A stretch of DNA of 64,000 nucleotides from contig CM066301.1 in the NCBI GenBank assembly GCA_033807695.1, positions 186,001 to 250,000 of the forward strand. Reading direction: 5' to 3'. The notes beneath the pieces are model-generated. The model had not been told where the DNA came from, did no database searches, and saw only the letters and a program-made list of their open reading frames with translations. Numbering within the stretch: position 1 is the stretch's first letter; the number at the start of each line of letters is the position of its first letter. The position numbers and the translations under genes are program-made. This stretch comes from Daedaleopsis sinensis (lineage: Eukaryota; Basidiomycota; Agaricomycetes; Polyporales; Polyporaceae). Below are positions 34,187-45,122 of the stretch, in pieces.

Positions 34187-36223
34187 CTACACTTCTACAG
34201 ACTCGAGATCATCGTCGTCGTCGTCGTTACTATCTTCTTCGACAGCATCAAACCACGTCACATGTTCACCACTGAGCCGGCCCTTCCCTTTGCGTACCCT
34301 ACCGAGCATAGCTTGGACCTCCTCTTCGAAAATCTCCACAGCATCCAGCGGCATTCCAATCACATCCACGAGGAAGTCATGAGACGTCGTTTCGAGACTG
34401 TTGACCTGATCATGGCCGTGGTCACGAAGAGGCTGCTCGAAGCGCGCGAAATGGAACTCGGGGTAGTGAATATCGAGCACCGCAAATAGTTCACTAATGG
34501 ACGAAGACAACGGGGGGGTAGAACTGCCATAAGATGCCACGGCACGGACTGTGGGTGGCGACAGATGAGTAGAGTTTGAGAGTGCGTGGGAACGAGATGT
34601 TTCGGCGGCTATGACCGGGGGGGGAGAGACGACCGGGGTGGGGGGGATGACCAGTGGAGGAGAGGGGATGGGACGAGAAGTGTCTGTTGAGGAAATGATG
34701 GATGTGTTGACGAGGCGCTGACCAACCCGATCTGTCAAAATGTGCGGGAGATGAAGGTGAATTGCAGGTGTCGAGGACGAAGATGTGGTGTGGGCACGAG
34801 AGCGGGACCGGCGAGTGCGCTTCGATGTATGGTCAAACTGTAGAGAGCTAGGTGGATGTTGAAGGGAAGCTTCACCGTCCGCCTGCAGAAGAGGTCAATA
34901 CCAGTGGAAGCGGCCTATGACAGGTAATGACGCACGATCTTTTTGGCATAGAAAGTCTGCTCGTACAGATCCATGGGATGATGGTCACCGTTATGTGGGT
35001 TGATACGACAGTACTGGCCACGATGACGAGCACAACAAAAGTGCTCGCGCACCATACGGAGCTGTGCGGAGTAGCCTATTGCGGACGAAGGATGTCCATT
35101 TTCGTCGACTCCAGAATTTGTCGGTGCCCCTTTCCTCTTGCGTGACGCCGTCTGAGCTGAATGCGAAGCCTTCCGTTTGTATGTTAGCTAGGGTATAGTA
35201 AAAGTCAACGAGACATACCAGGTTATGGATCTCAAGTACAATAGTACGGGTACGTGCTCGGCTCATGAGTCCAACACCGGTCTCAATGGCATCATCAAGC
35301 TCCTCCTGGTTGGAAAGGCGGTGAGGAGGGTCTCGGACACGATCGGTATGGAACTTGTAGCCAAGAGTGGCAGTTGATGGGTGAATGTCCATATTTGCAC
35401 ATACACGGTCTAAGAAGTCGTCGAACGGGAGGTCGGTGGGGAAAGAGATGATGAGACGATTGTCATCACTACCAGGGACACCTGTGTTGCGGGGAATCGA
35501 GACCTTGATTGAAGAAGGCCGCTCAACTAACATAAAATGTTAGTTCAGTAGACTGACACGGAAACATCGGGGCGACTTACTATTGCCCGGATTCTGATGA
35601 GATCGACGAGATGAACTCTCGCCATTCAAGTTCAGGTGCGACGGAGACCACTGACCATAGGGCCATGGTCCAGGAAAGGGAAAGGGGAGACTTGAAGGCG
35701 AAACGAATGGGGCAGTCGGAGAAGGGAAAATATACGGTGCTGACATACCGTTCGATCCGTGAAGGCCCATCGGCTGGTGTCCCGCCGGTGGAGAGCCCAA
35801 ACGTTGAACGGGAGGAGGGAGATTGGAAAAAGGAAAGTACGGGCCCATGGGATGATGATAGGACAACGGAAACGAGGGAGGGTACGAAGAGGGGTGAGCG
35901 AAGTGGTTGAACATAAGATTCTCTCCTGCGGGCCACTCTGTATGTGGTGGCTGGGTAGCGGGCGGAGGATGAGGTGGGTGAGGGATACCCTGCTGGGAAC
36001 TGGAAGCAGGGGACGGCTGAGGCTGCGACGGAGGAGGATGGGACTCAGATGGAGCACGGCCTGGTGTCGCAGGCCTGGAACCGAGTGGTCTAGGTCCTAG
36101 TTGAGGACCACCTTCACCGCCGTGAATGAACGGGTGGCTAGGCTGCATGCCAAACCAAAATCCCGCACGAGGAAAACGGCGGCCAAGGTCGCGTTGGAAC
36201 GAATTCTGCAAGTTGTTAGACAT
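34187..36223 (-). CDS. Transposon-borne accessory protein of unknown function
   Basis: Predicted 626-aa protein from exons 36223-35581, 35526-35219, 35169-34936 and 34882-34187. Domains in order: a Pro/Ser/Gly-rich N-terminus (1-210); a compact PB1- or ubiquitin-like region (215-315: ISFPTDLPFDDFLDRVCANM, LGYKFHTDRVRDPPHRL, RARTRTIVLEIHNL); a basic linker (SRKRKG); a Cys/His cluster (HFCCARHRGQYCRINP, HNGDHHPMDLYEQ) that may bind zinc; a second low-complexity region; and a SAM-like helical bundle (SISELFAVLDIHYPEFHFARFEQPLRDHG to IFEEEVQAMLG) before an acidic tail. It ends 83 bp from the transposase stop in convergent orientation. Intron 2 is given as 49 bp; a 31-bp alternative was rejected as too short. 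The role is unknown. Confidence 0.75.
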
Positions 36224-36594
36224 CGTGAGGGGAAGCCATACTGGATATGTCGGCAGCACTCACCTTTTATTGCCCTCACCCATTGCTACAGCCTCCCTCA
36301 ACGTCACCATCCACCGACCCCCGCTGCACCCATGATCTTGAAGGAAAATCGCGGGATGGTAGGCGGACAGTAGGCGCAGGCTACCGCTACCGCACACTCC
36401 ACTGTCCCTTCACAACCACCTTGATTGGTAAAATTCAGGTCCGTTGAGGGGGTCGCTTCAGTATGCGGACGAGCTAGAGTGAGACAGTGGTGGAGAGAGG
36501 TTGCAAGATGATGAGACGACAGGGCCGAGGAGGAGAACGGTAGGTCGAGAGCAGTTCAAGTCAGAGCCGCGCGTGAAACTACTGACGAGTGTGT

Positions 36595-36694
36595 CAAGGC
36601 GTCTACTTACCAAATCGGGCTGAAATCTCGGTCGGCGGTCAAAAGTGGCTAGACAAGCGTTTTTCAAAAGTGACTATCGATTTGCAAACAGCTG
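36595..36694 (-). repeat. Right 100-bp terminal inverted repeat
   Basis: Exact reverse complement of 32,688-32,787. The element ends ...GCAAACAGCTG at 36,694. Confidence 0.92.
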
Positions 36695-36870
36695 CAAACT
36701 GAGGCACTCTTCCCCACGGTCTCTCTTACTCTCTATCCTACGCGGAGGCTACGCCGGCGTTCCGCAGCTTGGACCATGCATGATGGATGATGCGCGACAT
36801 CGGACAGCCAAACATCTCTCGCGAGAGTCATTCGAGTTAGAGTCTCCGCCAGTCCGGGCTCTGGATGTAT

Positions 36871-36879
36871 TATATAAAA
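36871..36879 (+). promoter_or_regulatory. TATA box of solute-binding-like copy 2
   Basis: TATATAAAA about 85 bp upstream of the ATG at 36,961. It lies downstream of the transposon insertion, so the core promoter is intact while distal elements are now about 4 kb away. Confidence 0.6.
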
Positions 36880-36960
36880 AACCGGCGACTGCACGGTTCC
36901 CGCTGGCCTTCCCACTTCGACTGGAAGTTGAACCCAATCTTGACCACCTCCACCGAGAGT

Positions 36961-38180
36961 ATGCTCCCATCGAGCCTCCTATGCCTCCTCGCGGTCGTTG
37001 CGTCCGCTTCCGCCTTCGACCCCCAGTTCAGCTTCAACGCAGTCTCTGTCGATATCGAAAATCGTACTCTGGATGAGATCCACCAGGCGGCGCTGAAGGA
37101 GGGCGGAGTTGTAACACTATGGCATGGAGGGTAAGTGTCAAGTAAAGGAAAGATCCACTTCGAGCACTGCATGCTGACTGAGGAGATAGTGATGAGAAGA
37201 ACCAGCAGGACCATCTGAAGCAAGCCTTCGAGGCGCGATTCCCCGGCATGACGTTGAACGTCACTGTCGATCTGTCCAAGTACCACGATGTCAACGTAAG
37301 TGCACATCCATAGTATGCATGAATATGAATACACAGCTCTGACGCACGCATGTCTATGGCACAGATCGACCGCCAACTCGCAACGGACGGTGTCTTCGTC
37401 GATGTCGTCGCGCTACAGACTCTAAACGATTTCCCGCGCTGGAAGTCTCAGGGCGTGCTGCTCCCATATAAGCCGCTCGGATTTGACCAGATCTTCGAGG
37501 CCATCAGGGACGAGGACGGATTCTTCAACGGCTTCCTCGTCTTGAACTGGGCCACCGTGTTCAACACAAACTTCGTGAACAGCTCCGACCTGCTAGAGTT
37601 CACCGACTTCTTGAAGCCCGAGTTCAAGAACAAACTCGTCCTCACGTTCCCGAACGACGACGACGCCGTCCTCTACGCATTCGACCTCGTCCTCAAGAAG
37701 CAGGGTACCGCATTCCTCGAGAAGCTCCTCGAGCAGAACCCGCGCTTCGTGCGCGGGACGGCCACGCCTGCAACGCTGATCGCGACCTCGAACGGCGCGT
37801 TCGTCGCGTCGTTCACCACCTCCGCCGGCCTCACGCCTCCCGCGCCGTTCAACATCTCCTTCCCCACCGTGTCCGGCAACTTCGTCTCCTGGCCGCAGAC
37901 GATGGCCATCCTGAAGGACGCGCCGCACCCAGAGAGTGCGAAGCTCCTGAGCTCGTTCGTGCTCGACCCGGACTACGTGAAGACGACGGGGTCGTGGCCC
38001 GTGCGCAAGGACGTCGCCCCCCCTGCCGGGTTCCCGCCGATCACCGAGATGCACAACACGGACGTGACGAAGTTCAGCGAGTTCATGGCCGATCGGGCGG
38101 CGGTGGAGAGGCTGCGGTTCTTCTTTGAGGACAGGCTGGGGCCGGCGACGGGGGTGAGCCCATTGGATGATGATCTTTGA
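36961..38180 (+). CDS. Secreted periplasmic-binding-protein-like protein, copy 2
   Basis: Predicted 363-aa protein from exons 36961-37130, 37190-37295 and 37365-38180. The signal peptide is MLPSSLLCLLAVVASASA. The mature part differs from copy 1 at few positions (for example AFDLVLKK versus AFYLVLKK; FLEKLLEQ versus FLDQLLDQ). All family blocks are retained: VTLWHG, a cleft-forming GVLLPYKPLGFDQI, LTFPNDDDAVLYAF, and WPVRKDVAPPAGFPPI. The role is inferred to be extracellular ligand binding; the fold is bacterial in style. The upstream region carries the 4-kb transposon, which may have altered expression. Confidence 0.85.
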
Positions 38181-38519
38181 AGTCGTGCACTAGGCTGGCT
38201 GCAAGTCGAGACTCACCTTCGCTCATCGCGACGTGGCCACATGTGTATATGGCACTACGCTCGTTAATGCACTTGACTCTTGCGTATATACCGACGAACC
38301 TCCTACACACCGCCTCGTGGCAGGTTGTCGGGAGGATAGAATATGTGTGGGCGAGCCATGCGAGAGGTTGTTATCACGCCCATATGCATAGACACATTCG
38401 AATAACATAATTCACAAGTCTCCTAATGACGACTAGCTTTATTGATACGATGAACCACTGCGACATCAATCCTGATTGTGCGATACATGCAGTGACTCGG
38501 AAGACACCCTTCCTTCCCC

Positions 38520-39597
38520 TTACAGCACTGAGCGCGGCCATTCCGGCACCTCGACATTAAACAAATGCGGTAGTTCTTCCCAAGTGTATCTGCATCGCTC
38601 CATGTCGAACTCCTTCCCATATTGCATACACGCACCGCAAAGTGGAACAGCCGGATCCTCCACGAGCCAGGTCGCCATGGGTTCGATCGCGGACCTATGC
38701 GCCATCTTCTTGTACGCAGTACCGTCCTCGAGACGCTTGATAAGAAGCATGTGCATCTTCGCGTCGCAGCGTTGCGGTGATTTGCAGTTCGCACTGGGGA
38801 TTGCGGTAGGGAAGCCGGAGATCCGCATGGCGACATGCCGAACGAGGTGGATGTTTCCTGTGAGGACTCGACGTTGATCTTCTGTCGCAAGATCTGCTAG
38901 GATCATTTGACCGGACTTGTCGGAGTGCTCGGAGTAGGTGTCAGCGATGAGGTCGCAGCAGACAAAATAGGCGATAGGGAGAAGGGAAGGCGTGTCGGTG
39001 AGATGTGCGAGTCAGACCACGGTTATGGCGTCAAGCGGAGTAGTAGACACGTAGCGTTCCCGAGCCTTGTAGTTCCGCCAGAGGGTGAAGTCGGAGGTGT
39101 AGTACTTCTTCAGGCGCGAGAGAGCGTCGTTGAGGACGGTGGGTATGCTGTACTTGTGGCCCATGCGGATGAGAGAAGCAAGGACGCCAAATGGGACTGG
39201 AGTGATATCGTCATTCTGATAGTAATAGCTGCTCATGATATGGGTCAGCTGTAAGAAGCACTGCCTGAACAGGAGGTGACACATACTTTTTGCCGCAGCA
39301 AACCACCTGGAATAGAGGCCGCAAATCGTCCGGGTCATCGGCGTCGAGGTGAACGATCGGACAGTCTTCCATAGTCTCATCCTCCCCATACTGAGGAAGA
39401 CTGAACAGGTCGCAAAATATGTCAGAGTGGCGAGAGAGGATACTCTTGTGGACACGGAAAGCGACATTGCGGGAGATTACCACGATGTTGCCGTCCGGAA
39501 GCCAGAGCTCTGCATCTTTGACCGGCTGAGAGTCTATAGCCTCGCTCTCAATCCTTCTTCGTTTACGAGGGTTACTCTCTACCTCCTGGGATGGCAT
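38520..39597 (-). pseudogene. BTB/POZ domain protein, copy 2, interrupted by TGA
   Basis: Exons 39597-39287 and 39228-38520 mirror the BTB gene at 11,918-12,976, including the phase-2 intron. The BTB core is intact (WLPDGNIVVISRNVAFRVHKSILSRHS). An in-frame TGA at 39,014-39,012 follows DAITVV, where the paralog has Gly (TAVGLARL). Beyond it the same frame stays open and conserved for about 165 codons to EWPRSVL. A single G-to-T change from GGA would explain it. The product would be a BTB protein truncated to about 175 residues unless the stop is read through. The base after TGA is C, a context known to favour some readthrough. Confidence 0.8.
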
Positions 39598-39889
39598 GGG
39601 TGGAGGAGCGGTGGCCTGGAGGTGGTGGTTGGCGCAAGGAAGGTTACACAACTGTAGCGCTCAGGGAAGTGACCCAAAACCACAGGGTCACACGCACGTG
39701 ACCGTGACACAACGCGACTGATATTTACAACCGACAACCGACTCGAATTCTGCCGCCCTACTTCGCCCAAGTGCGACGGTTTCGTGGAGCAGAAAAAGCA
39801 TAATATCATAATTTTATGAGCCATTACTAGTAGCTGAGAAGGAAGAGACTTCGGGGCTACAACCTCTACCACCGTACAAACTCGCATGC

Positions 39890-40277
39890 TCAGTGATGAG
39901 ATATACAACCAACGCCGCCGCCGAACGGTCTCTCGTCTCTCCAAGACCTGCTCCTTGCCCGCAGGATTAACCACGATGACACACGCCCCTTTCGTCCACC
40001 TCGTCACCTCCCGCAAATAGCACAGGATGGGATTCTCCTGCATGTCGACCAGATCGCTAACCAATTCATCGGGGTCCTCCCCTGCCCAGCGCCGCGCGAC
40101 AGACACTAGCGACTCATGGCACAGTGTAGCACGGAAGACGAGCTTGAGCCTCCACGTCGCCTGGTACCGATGGCTGATCAGCCCAAAGAGCTCGGCGTTG
40201 TCCGTGTTGATGTCCTCGAGCGAGCGCGGCGCCGCCGCATAGTCGTTATCGAAGCATGTTTTTACCCTCGTGCTTCA
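39890..40277 (-). pseudogene. Gene remnant, unknown family
   Basis: The minus-strand frame reads CFDNDYAAAPRSLEDINTDN, ELFGLISHRYQATWRLKLVF, RATLCHESLVSVARRWAGED, VDMQENPILCYLREVTRWTK and GACVIVVNPAGKEQVLERRE. The composition is clearly protein-like. A stop lies just upstream (about 40,280) and no start exon was found, so it is a fragment or the last exon of a gene whose other exons I cannot place. Family not recognised. Confidence 0.4.
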
Positions 40278-40775
40278 CTGATGTTCAAGGGGTGCGTATC
40301 GGAACTGGTCGGCGTCGTAGTCGTGTCGTACCCGGGCGCAGATAGATGGGATGAGGTTGGGTCGAGTTGAATTGAAAGTATATTGTAAATAGTTGGTGTC
40401 GTAGTGTAGAGTAGTCAGCTGTACGGTGTAGACTAGAGCGACGCGTGTCGCGAGTCATAGAGAAAGTAAGTGGTGGCAAAAAGCAAGGAGCGAAAGGGAG
40501 GAGGAGGATGGGAGACGGCGGAGACCTAGATCGGATAATAGAGCGCCTAAGACGCATGATAAGCGAACGTAGCCGGGACTACTAGTATAGTAATGTAAGC
40601 GCTCTCGGGCAATGGTAAGTATATGGGCGTTACTACTACATCGTCCAGGATCCACGGGAGGTCGAACTGCGGGAGGGCGGGCTGGTGCACGTTCGCGTTG
40701 CCCGCAGCCGGTGCTGGAGCCCCCGCGGCCGTCTGCAGCGCGCACGCGTACTCGAGAAACGCCGCGGATTCCACC

Positions 40776-41350
40776 TTATATTGCCGTTAAGTTGCGGTGA
40801 GCGTTAGCGAGCGCAGAGAAGGGGCGGCGACGAAGGGCAGGCACCAGACCCACTGCAACATCACCCGGGGGGCAGTCGACCACGATCGCGCGCACCGTCA
40901 AAGGCATGTGCACGAACAAAGCGTGGAGCTGTTCGAAGACGGTGTCGTGGTCGTTTCGAAGGTTGCACCCCGGCGCCTCGAAGCACGGCACACCGTCCGT
41001 CCTGGTCGCGGTAACGGCGAGCTCGGGCCAGAAGTCGTCGGGGTAGTCGTCGTCGTCGTCGTCCCCGACAGCCATCGTCCGCTCCTCCGACCTCCCCTGC
41101 ACGCGCACGGTTTGGATGAACCGGCCGCGGCCGGCGGCAAACCCAGGCAAACTCCACCCAAGCGCAGCATATTGTATGATGGAGCTGAGCGTCGTGTCGT
41201 GGTCGAAGTAGAGGTGGTACATCTGCATGCGCGGCGAGGAAGTTCGGGAGGAAACTGTCCGAGGGAAAACGACTCGCCCCCGATCACGATCACAGTCTTG
41301 AGCTGCGGGAGGGAGATGGGCTGCACCGCGACGAGGTCCTGCGGGGTCAT
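40776..41350 (-). pseudogene. F-box/LRR-family fragment with a frame break
   Basis: One frame gives MTPQDLVAVQPISLPQLKTVIVIGGE...FPPELPR. The next frame continues MYHLYFDHDTTLSSIIQYAALG, then a Ser/Asp-rich part with six Asp codons (GTC repeat on the plus strand at 41,042-41,060), and ends RPFSALANAHRNLTAI. The break between frames near 41,220 has no good intron. The layout resembles the C-terminal half of basidiomycete F-box proteins, with no F-box present. Confidence 0.4.
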
Positions 41351-41707
41351 TTCCTCCGGCTTGCCATACTAGACACTTGTGACTTCTACACTATTAACGT
41401 AAAGAAGTTCGACTGGGATCTCATGCTCTGTCACGTCTTGAATGGTGATAATCATTTATGCGGGGTCGCTATGATAGTCACTGTCATCGCTCTACTGATG
41501 TATCTCACGGATGCAATAGGTTAGAATTGTTCGCCTCCACTGCTCACTGCCCGCTACAATGGCTATATAACCCAGGCGTCGGTGCACTAGGCTCCGACTA
41601 CTCCACTCTCTTCTTCTTGGACTTGCCCGTCGCTGGACGCGGTGCTGTATTTTCCAGAGATATCTTACAGGAAAGCCGTCCAGGAGGCGAGCTGGTCTAG
41701 CTGCGAA

Positions 41708-42556
41708 ATGCCTCAAGGTATGTGTGTTATCACATACGCTCCAGTGTCTATGTGCACAGCTCACATCCAAATCGACATCAGTCAAGCATCAGCGCTCCGA
41801 CGGGCCCCGGTTGCGCCCATCCACAGCAGTCATTTTCCTACACTCTATTCTTTGCATACTCCTGTTCTCTCTAGGCGTTCTATCAGCGAACGCGCAATCC
41901 GACGATCTCTCACTCATCCTCCCAAGCACCGTCGCGCAATGCGAAACCGTCAGGCTCTCGTGGACGGGCGGGACACCAGCGTACACTGTCGTCATCGTGT
42001 CCAACTCCTCGCTCGCCGCACAGACGTTCTTGCCCCTCGAGGACCGCTCCGTCGACTGGCCCGTGAAGTTCCGGGCTAACGCCACGGTCTCCATCGAGCT
42101 CACTGACGGCGCTGGGCTGCGCACGCTCGCCGAGGTCACCGTCGGCCCGAGCACGAACTCGTCGTGCTTGCCCACGGACAGTAGCCAAACGCCCCCTTTG
42201 TTGCCCACGGATGTGATTCCAGACCCGGAGCTGCCGCTACCGTCGGTCGTCCTCCCTCCGCCGGTCGCTGACACCTCAGGAACGAACACCGTACCGCTGT
42301 TCGTAGGCATCCCGATCGCCGTGTTCGTGGCGATCTCGAGCGGAGTCACGGCGCTGTGCATCAAGGACAGGAGGCGCAGACGTATGAAGGCTGACTTGGA
42401 CCCAGGTGAGTGCCCCATGGCGAGACGCAAACATATCTGCTCACGGGCCGTCCCGACGTAGAGAGGAACGCATCGTCCGCCGCAGCCCCATGGGTCACAG
42501 CGTCGCCTTCTCAGGTACCCGGGGCCGTAACGCCAGCAGCGAGCAAGGGGCGATGA
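41708..42556 (+). CDS. Membrane-anchored glycoprotein, single transmembrane segment
   Basis: Predicted 242-aa protein from a 10-nt first exon (41708-41717), then 41782-42405 and 42462-42556. Near the N-terminus lies a hydrophobic signal or anchor (AVIFLHSILCILLFSLGVLSANA). A short beta-rich ectodomain follows with NSS, NAT and NSS glycosylation sites (CETVRLSWTGGTPAYTVVIV). Then come a Pro-rich stalk and a transmembrane helix (PLFVGIPIAVFVAISSGVTAL), followed by a basic stop-transfer (KDRRRRRMK) and a short cytoplasmic tail. This design is common among basidiomycete cell-surface proteins of unknown function. The tiny first exon encodes MPQ plus one base. Confidence 0.7.
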
Positions 42557-42778
42557 TCCAATGTAGACAGGATCGCGTCTACCGTGCTGGTACATGTCTT
42601 GCCAGAGGTCCTGGGAGTGGACCCTCGAGTACGAAGTTAGCATACTGACGACGCACCGTATCCTACCGTGTATGTCTCGAACCTCGATCTAGTGAGAGGA
42701 GATATCATATTACCTCATAATCCGCTTCAAAAGGGATGTGACGAGGGAAGATGTACAATAAAAGCTGCAGGACTGCGG

Positions 42779-45122
42779 TCACGCCAAAGATACCTTGAGG
42801 TGCATCTCCGGCTTCACGCTCTCGGCGCTCACGACGGGGTACGTGATGCCCGAGAACTTCCAGAAGATCGGCTTCTCGGAAAGCTCGAACTTGAACGCCG
42901 CGACGAGAGTCAAGATCACGACCTCTGCGTAGCTGTCAGTCGATAGACTTGGAAGGTCATAAGATGCACTCACTCATCTCCAACTGCGAGAACTTGAAAC
43001 CACTAGTAAGTACACGGCGTCAGCATGGATCGCAGGAACGGGTAGAATGGGTGCCCTACATGCACGCGTGGCCGCCGCTGATGAACGTCATCCTGTCGGA
43101 GTCGCGTTGAGTTGCCGCAAGAGACGTACACAAAAGGCAAGACTCACAAGTGCGAATAGATGCCAGGGATGTGTGCGTCTTCCAGCGCCTGGGGTAAGGG
43201 CTTGAGCCACCGCTCGGGCTTCCATTCAAACGCATCCTCGCCCCAGAGCGCTTTGTTCGTGTTGCAGGCCCGGAGGTTGTTCCAGAAGAAAGTGCCCTTC
43301 GGTATCGGGATCTCGGTCATCGTCGTCCCGTCGACGCCGCGGATCGGCTCAGAAAGCGGAAGGACTGTGTCGTGGAGAGCTCTACAACGTCGCAGCGTAT
43401 GTCAGAACTACCACTAATGTCGCAGAAATCGGACATCTCGCACTGTCTGTTTGTGAGGGTGAGCGGCGCGTAGCTGACAAGAACGCTTAGTGAGCTGATG
43501 TAGGAAGCAAGGCAACGGATGGTAGACTCACAGGCGCAATGTCTCACGACAGATTGCGTCGAGGTAAGGAAGTTGAGAGAGTTCGTCGTACGGGATCTGG
43601 TCCCCGTACTGTTCCCGCGCATCAAGGATCTCCTTGCGAAGTCGATCCTGCACATCCTGATGTTCAGAGAGTAAGTGCAAGATCCGCGACATGGCGTTCG
43701 AAGTTGTATCCACTCCGGCGATGATGAAGGTCCTAGGTCGGGACAAGGTCAAGATTAGCGTGTCATAACAAAGAAAGTCGTATCTGCGAATCTAATGACG
43801 GATGCCACTTACGACATCTGAGCGAGGAGCTCCTCGTCTGGGAGCTTATCCTCTTCAGCAGCGTCCATATTCGCCCGCACTGATCTCAGGGTTTCGTCAG
43901 CGATCGTGACATACTAAGATCTTCTGCTCAATAGTGATGCTTACGGAGAATGCTCATGATGTCCTTCCCTTCGGCAACCATGTGCATTAGTTCCTGATCT
44001 CCTCGTACGATGGCAGCCTTCTTCGCGTCGAGAAGCTTCTGCGAGTTTCTCATAACAATGTCGTTCACGCGCTTCATGCGGCGCACGCTCTTGATGGGGA
44101 ATATCTCCGCGACCATACTCCGGAACCACGCGGGTCCCATATACTTCACGTATGGGAAGAACAACATTGCCCATAGTACTTCGTTGAACGATGGACTGCC
44201 AGATGTCAAAAATTGAGCTATGGATCCAACTAGCGAGAAAACCAGGGCGTACACGTATGCCTTGACGGCTTCGGCGAACTCATCTTGAGAATCCTGGACG
44301 AGCGGATCGAACGAGTGCCCTAGTCCACCTTGTCCTATGAGCTCGAGCGCGGTGCGACCCATCCAGGCCAGGACGTCCAGAGTCTGCGGGCCATCCTTCA
44401 TCCGCGTTTCAATAGCGATACGAAGCTGGTGCTTTCACGTGAGCATGGAGAACCAGTCGTGTCCCGCTGCGCGAGTCGCACCTTGTCCGCAATAGAATAA
44501 AACAAGGGTGTCAGGTTGCGCATGTGTGCGACAGAGAACACAGGATTGAGCATCTTGCGCTGTTTCTTGTGAGGCGATCCATAGGTAGCAAGGAGACCAG
44601 GTCCTATGAGAAGTTCCATTGCGCTGTGAGTGTGATTAGCGATAAGTAGCAGGAACCTCTCATGCTAATGAGTCAACAGGTTGCGTACGCTACTGCTTCG
44701 GGGCCTTTGTAATAAGACTCCTGATCCTTGACGAATACACTGTGCAGGGCCTTCGGATCGTATACGTGGATGAATCTTTCCTGACGGAGGTAAATTAGCA
44801 CACAGAGCAGGCCGGACGTCAATACCGCTACATACCCCTAACGGGCCGTGCAGCTTCGCAACGGCGCCATAAGTGTCGCAAACATTGCGCGCAAAGTCCC
44901 AATGCTCTTGTCCTAAGAGCTGGAACATATCCCCTATCGAACATATCAGCAATAGCCAGAATTAAACAAGGCTCTTCACTATCATGACGCACCTGCAATT
45001 CTGGAGGTCGGCGGTGGTCCAGGGACATTGTCGAGCGGCGAGCGCACTAAATAGCCCCGCAACAGCCTCCACACGACGTATGCCACGACACCGACCGTAG
45101 AGTAACCAGCAATAGAGACCAT
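42779..45122 (-). CDS. Cytochrome P450 monooxygenase 1
   Basis: Predicted 541-aa protein, 13 exons: 45122-44993, 44933-44836, 44780-44689, 44623-44482, 44425-44253, 44195-43945, 43879-43813, 43732-43532, 43473-43444, 43381-43148, 43092-43060, 43003-42975, 42924-42779. An N-terminal membrane anchor (MVSIAGYSTVGVVAYVVW) precedes the proline hinge (NVPGPPPTS). The I-helix has AGVDTTSN, the K-helix has ETLR, the meander has WKPERW, and the heme loop is FISGGHACIG, where His replaces the usual Arg two residues before Cys. It is an ER-bound, heme-thiolate oxygenase that needs a P450 reductase; the substrate is unknown. It is the most diverged of the four tandem copies but has exactly their exon lengths. 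The family looks CYP5144-like; not assigned firmly. Confidence 0.92.

Larger units (their letters stand above)
32688..36694. mobile_element. Tc1/mariner-like DNA transposon carrying two genes
   Basis: A 4,007-bp element bounded by terminal inverted repeats of 100 bp (32,688-32,787 and 36,595-36,694) that are identical base for base when one is reverse-complemented. Both ends start CAGCTGTTTGCAAATCG. Inside are a plus-strand DD34E transposase and a convergent minus-strand gene of unknown function. Both are open and properly spliced, so the element looks recent and possibly active. The base pair CA flanks both ends and could be the target duplication. Tc1/mariner elements normally duplicate TA, so this is uncertain. 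The insertion lies about 270 bp upstream of a solute-binding-like gene. Confidence 0.9.
36695..38240 (+). repeat. Inverted duplication of 20,960-22,460
   Basis: The sequence from the solute-binding-like promoter to about 60 bp past its stop matches the opposite strand of 20,960-22,460 closely, including both introns and the 3' flank (GGATGATGATCTTTGAAG and beyond). On the left, homology continues on the far side of the transposon (32,560-32,687, for example ATGGCGCTTTCTCC.GGTGTCTTC). The transposon therefore split an already duplicated segment. Confidence 0.8.

Noticed and set aside
41042..41060. GTC trinucleotide run as a regulatory microsatellite
   Set aside because: It is explained as Asp codons in the minus-strand fragment; a similar run at about 34,208-34,226 codes for the acidic tail of the transposon protein.
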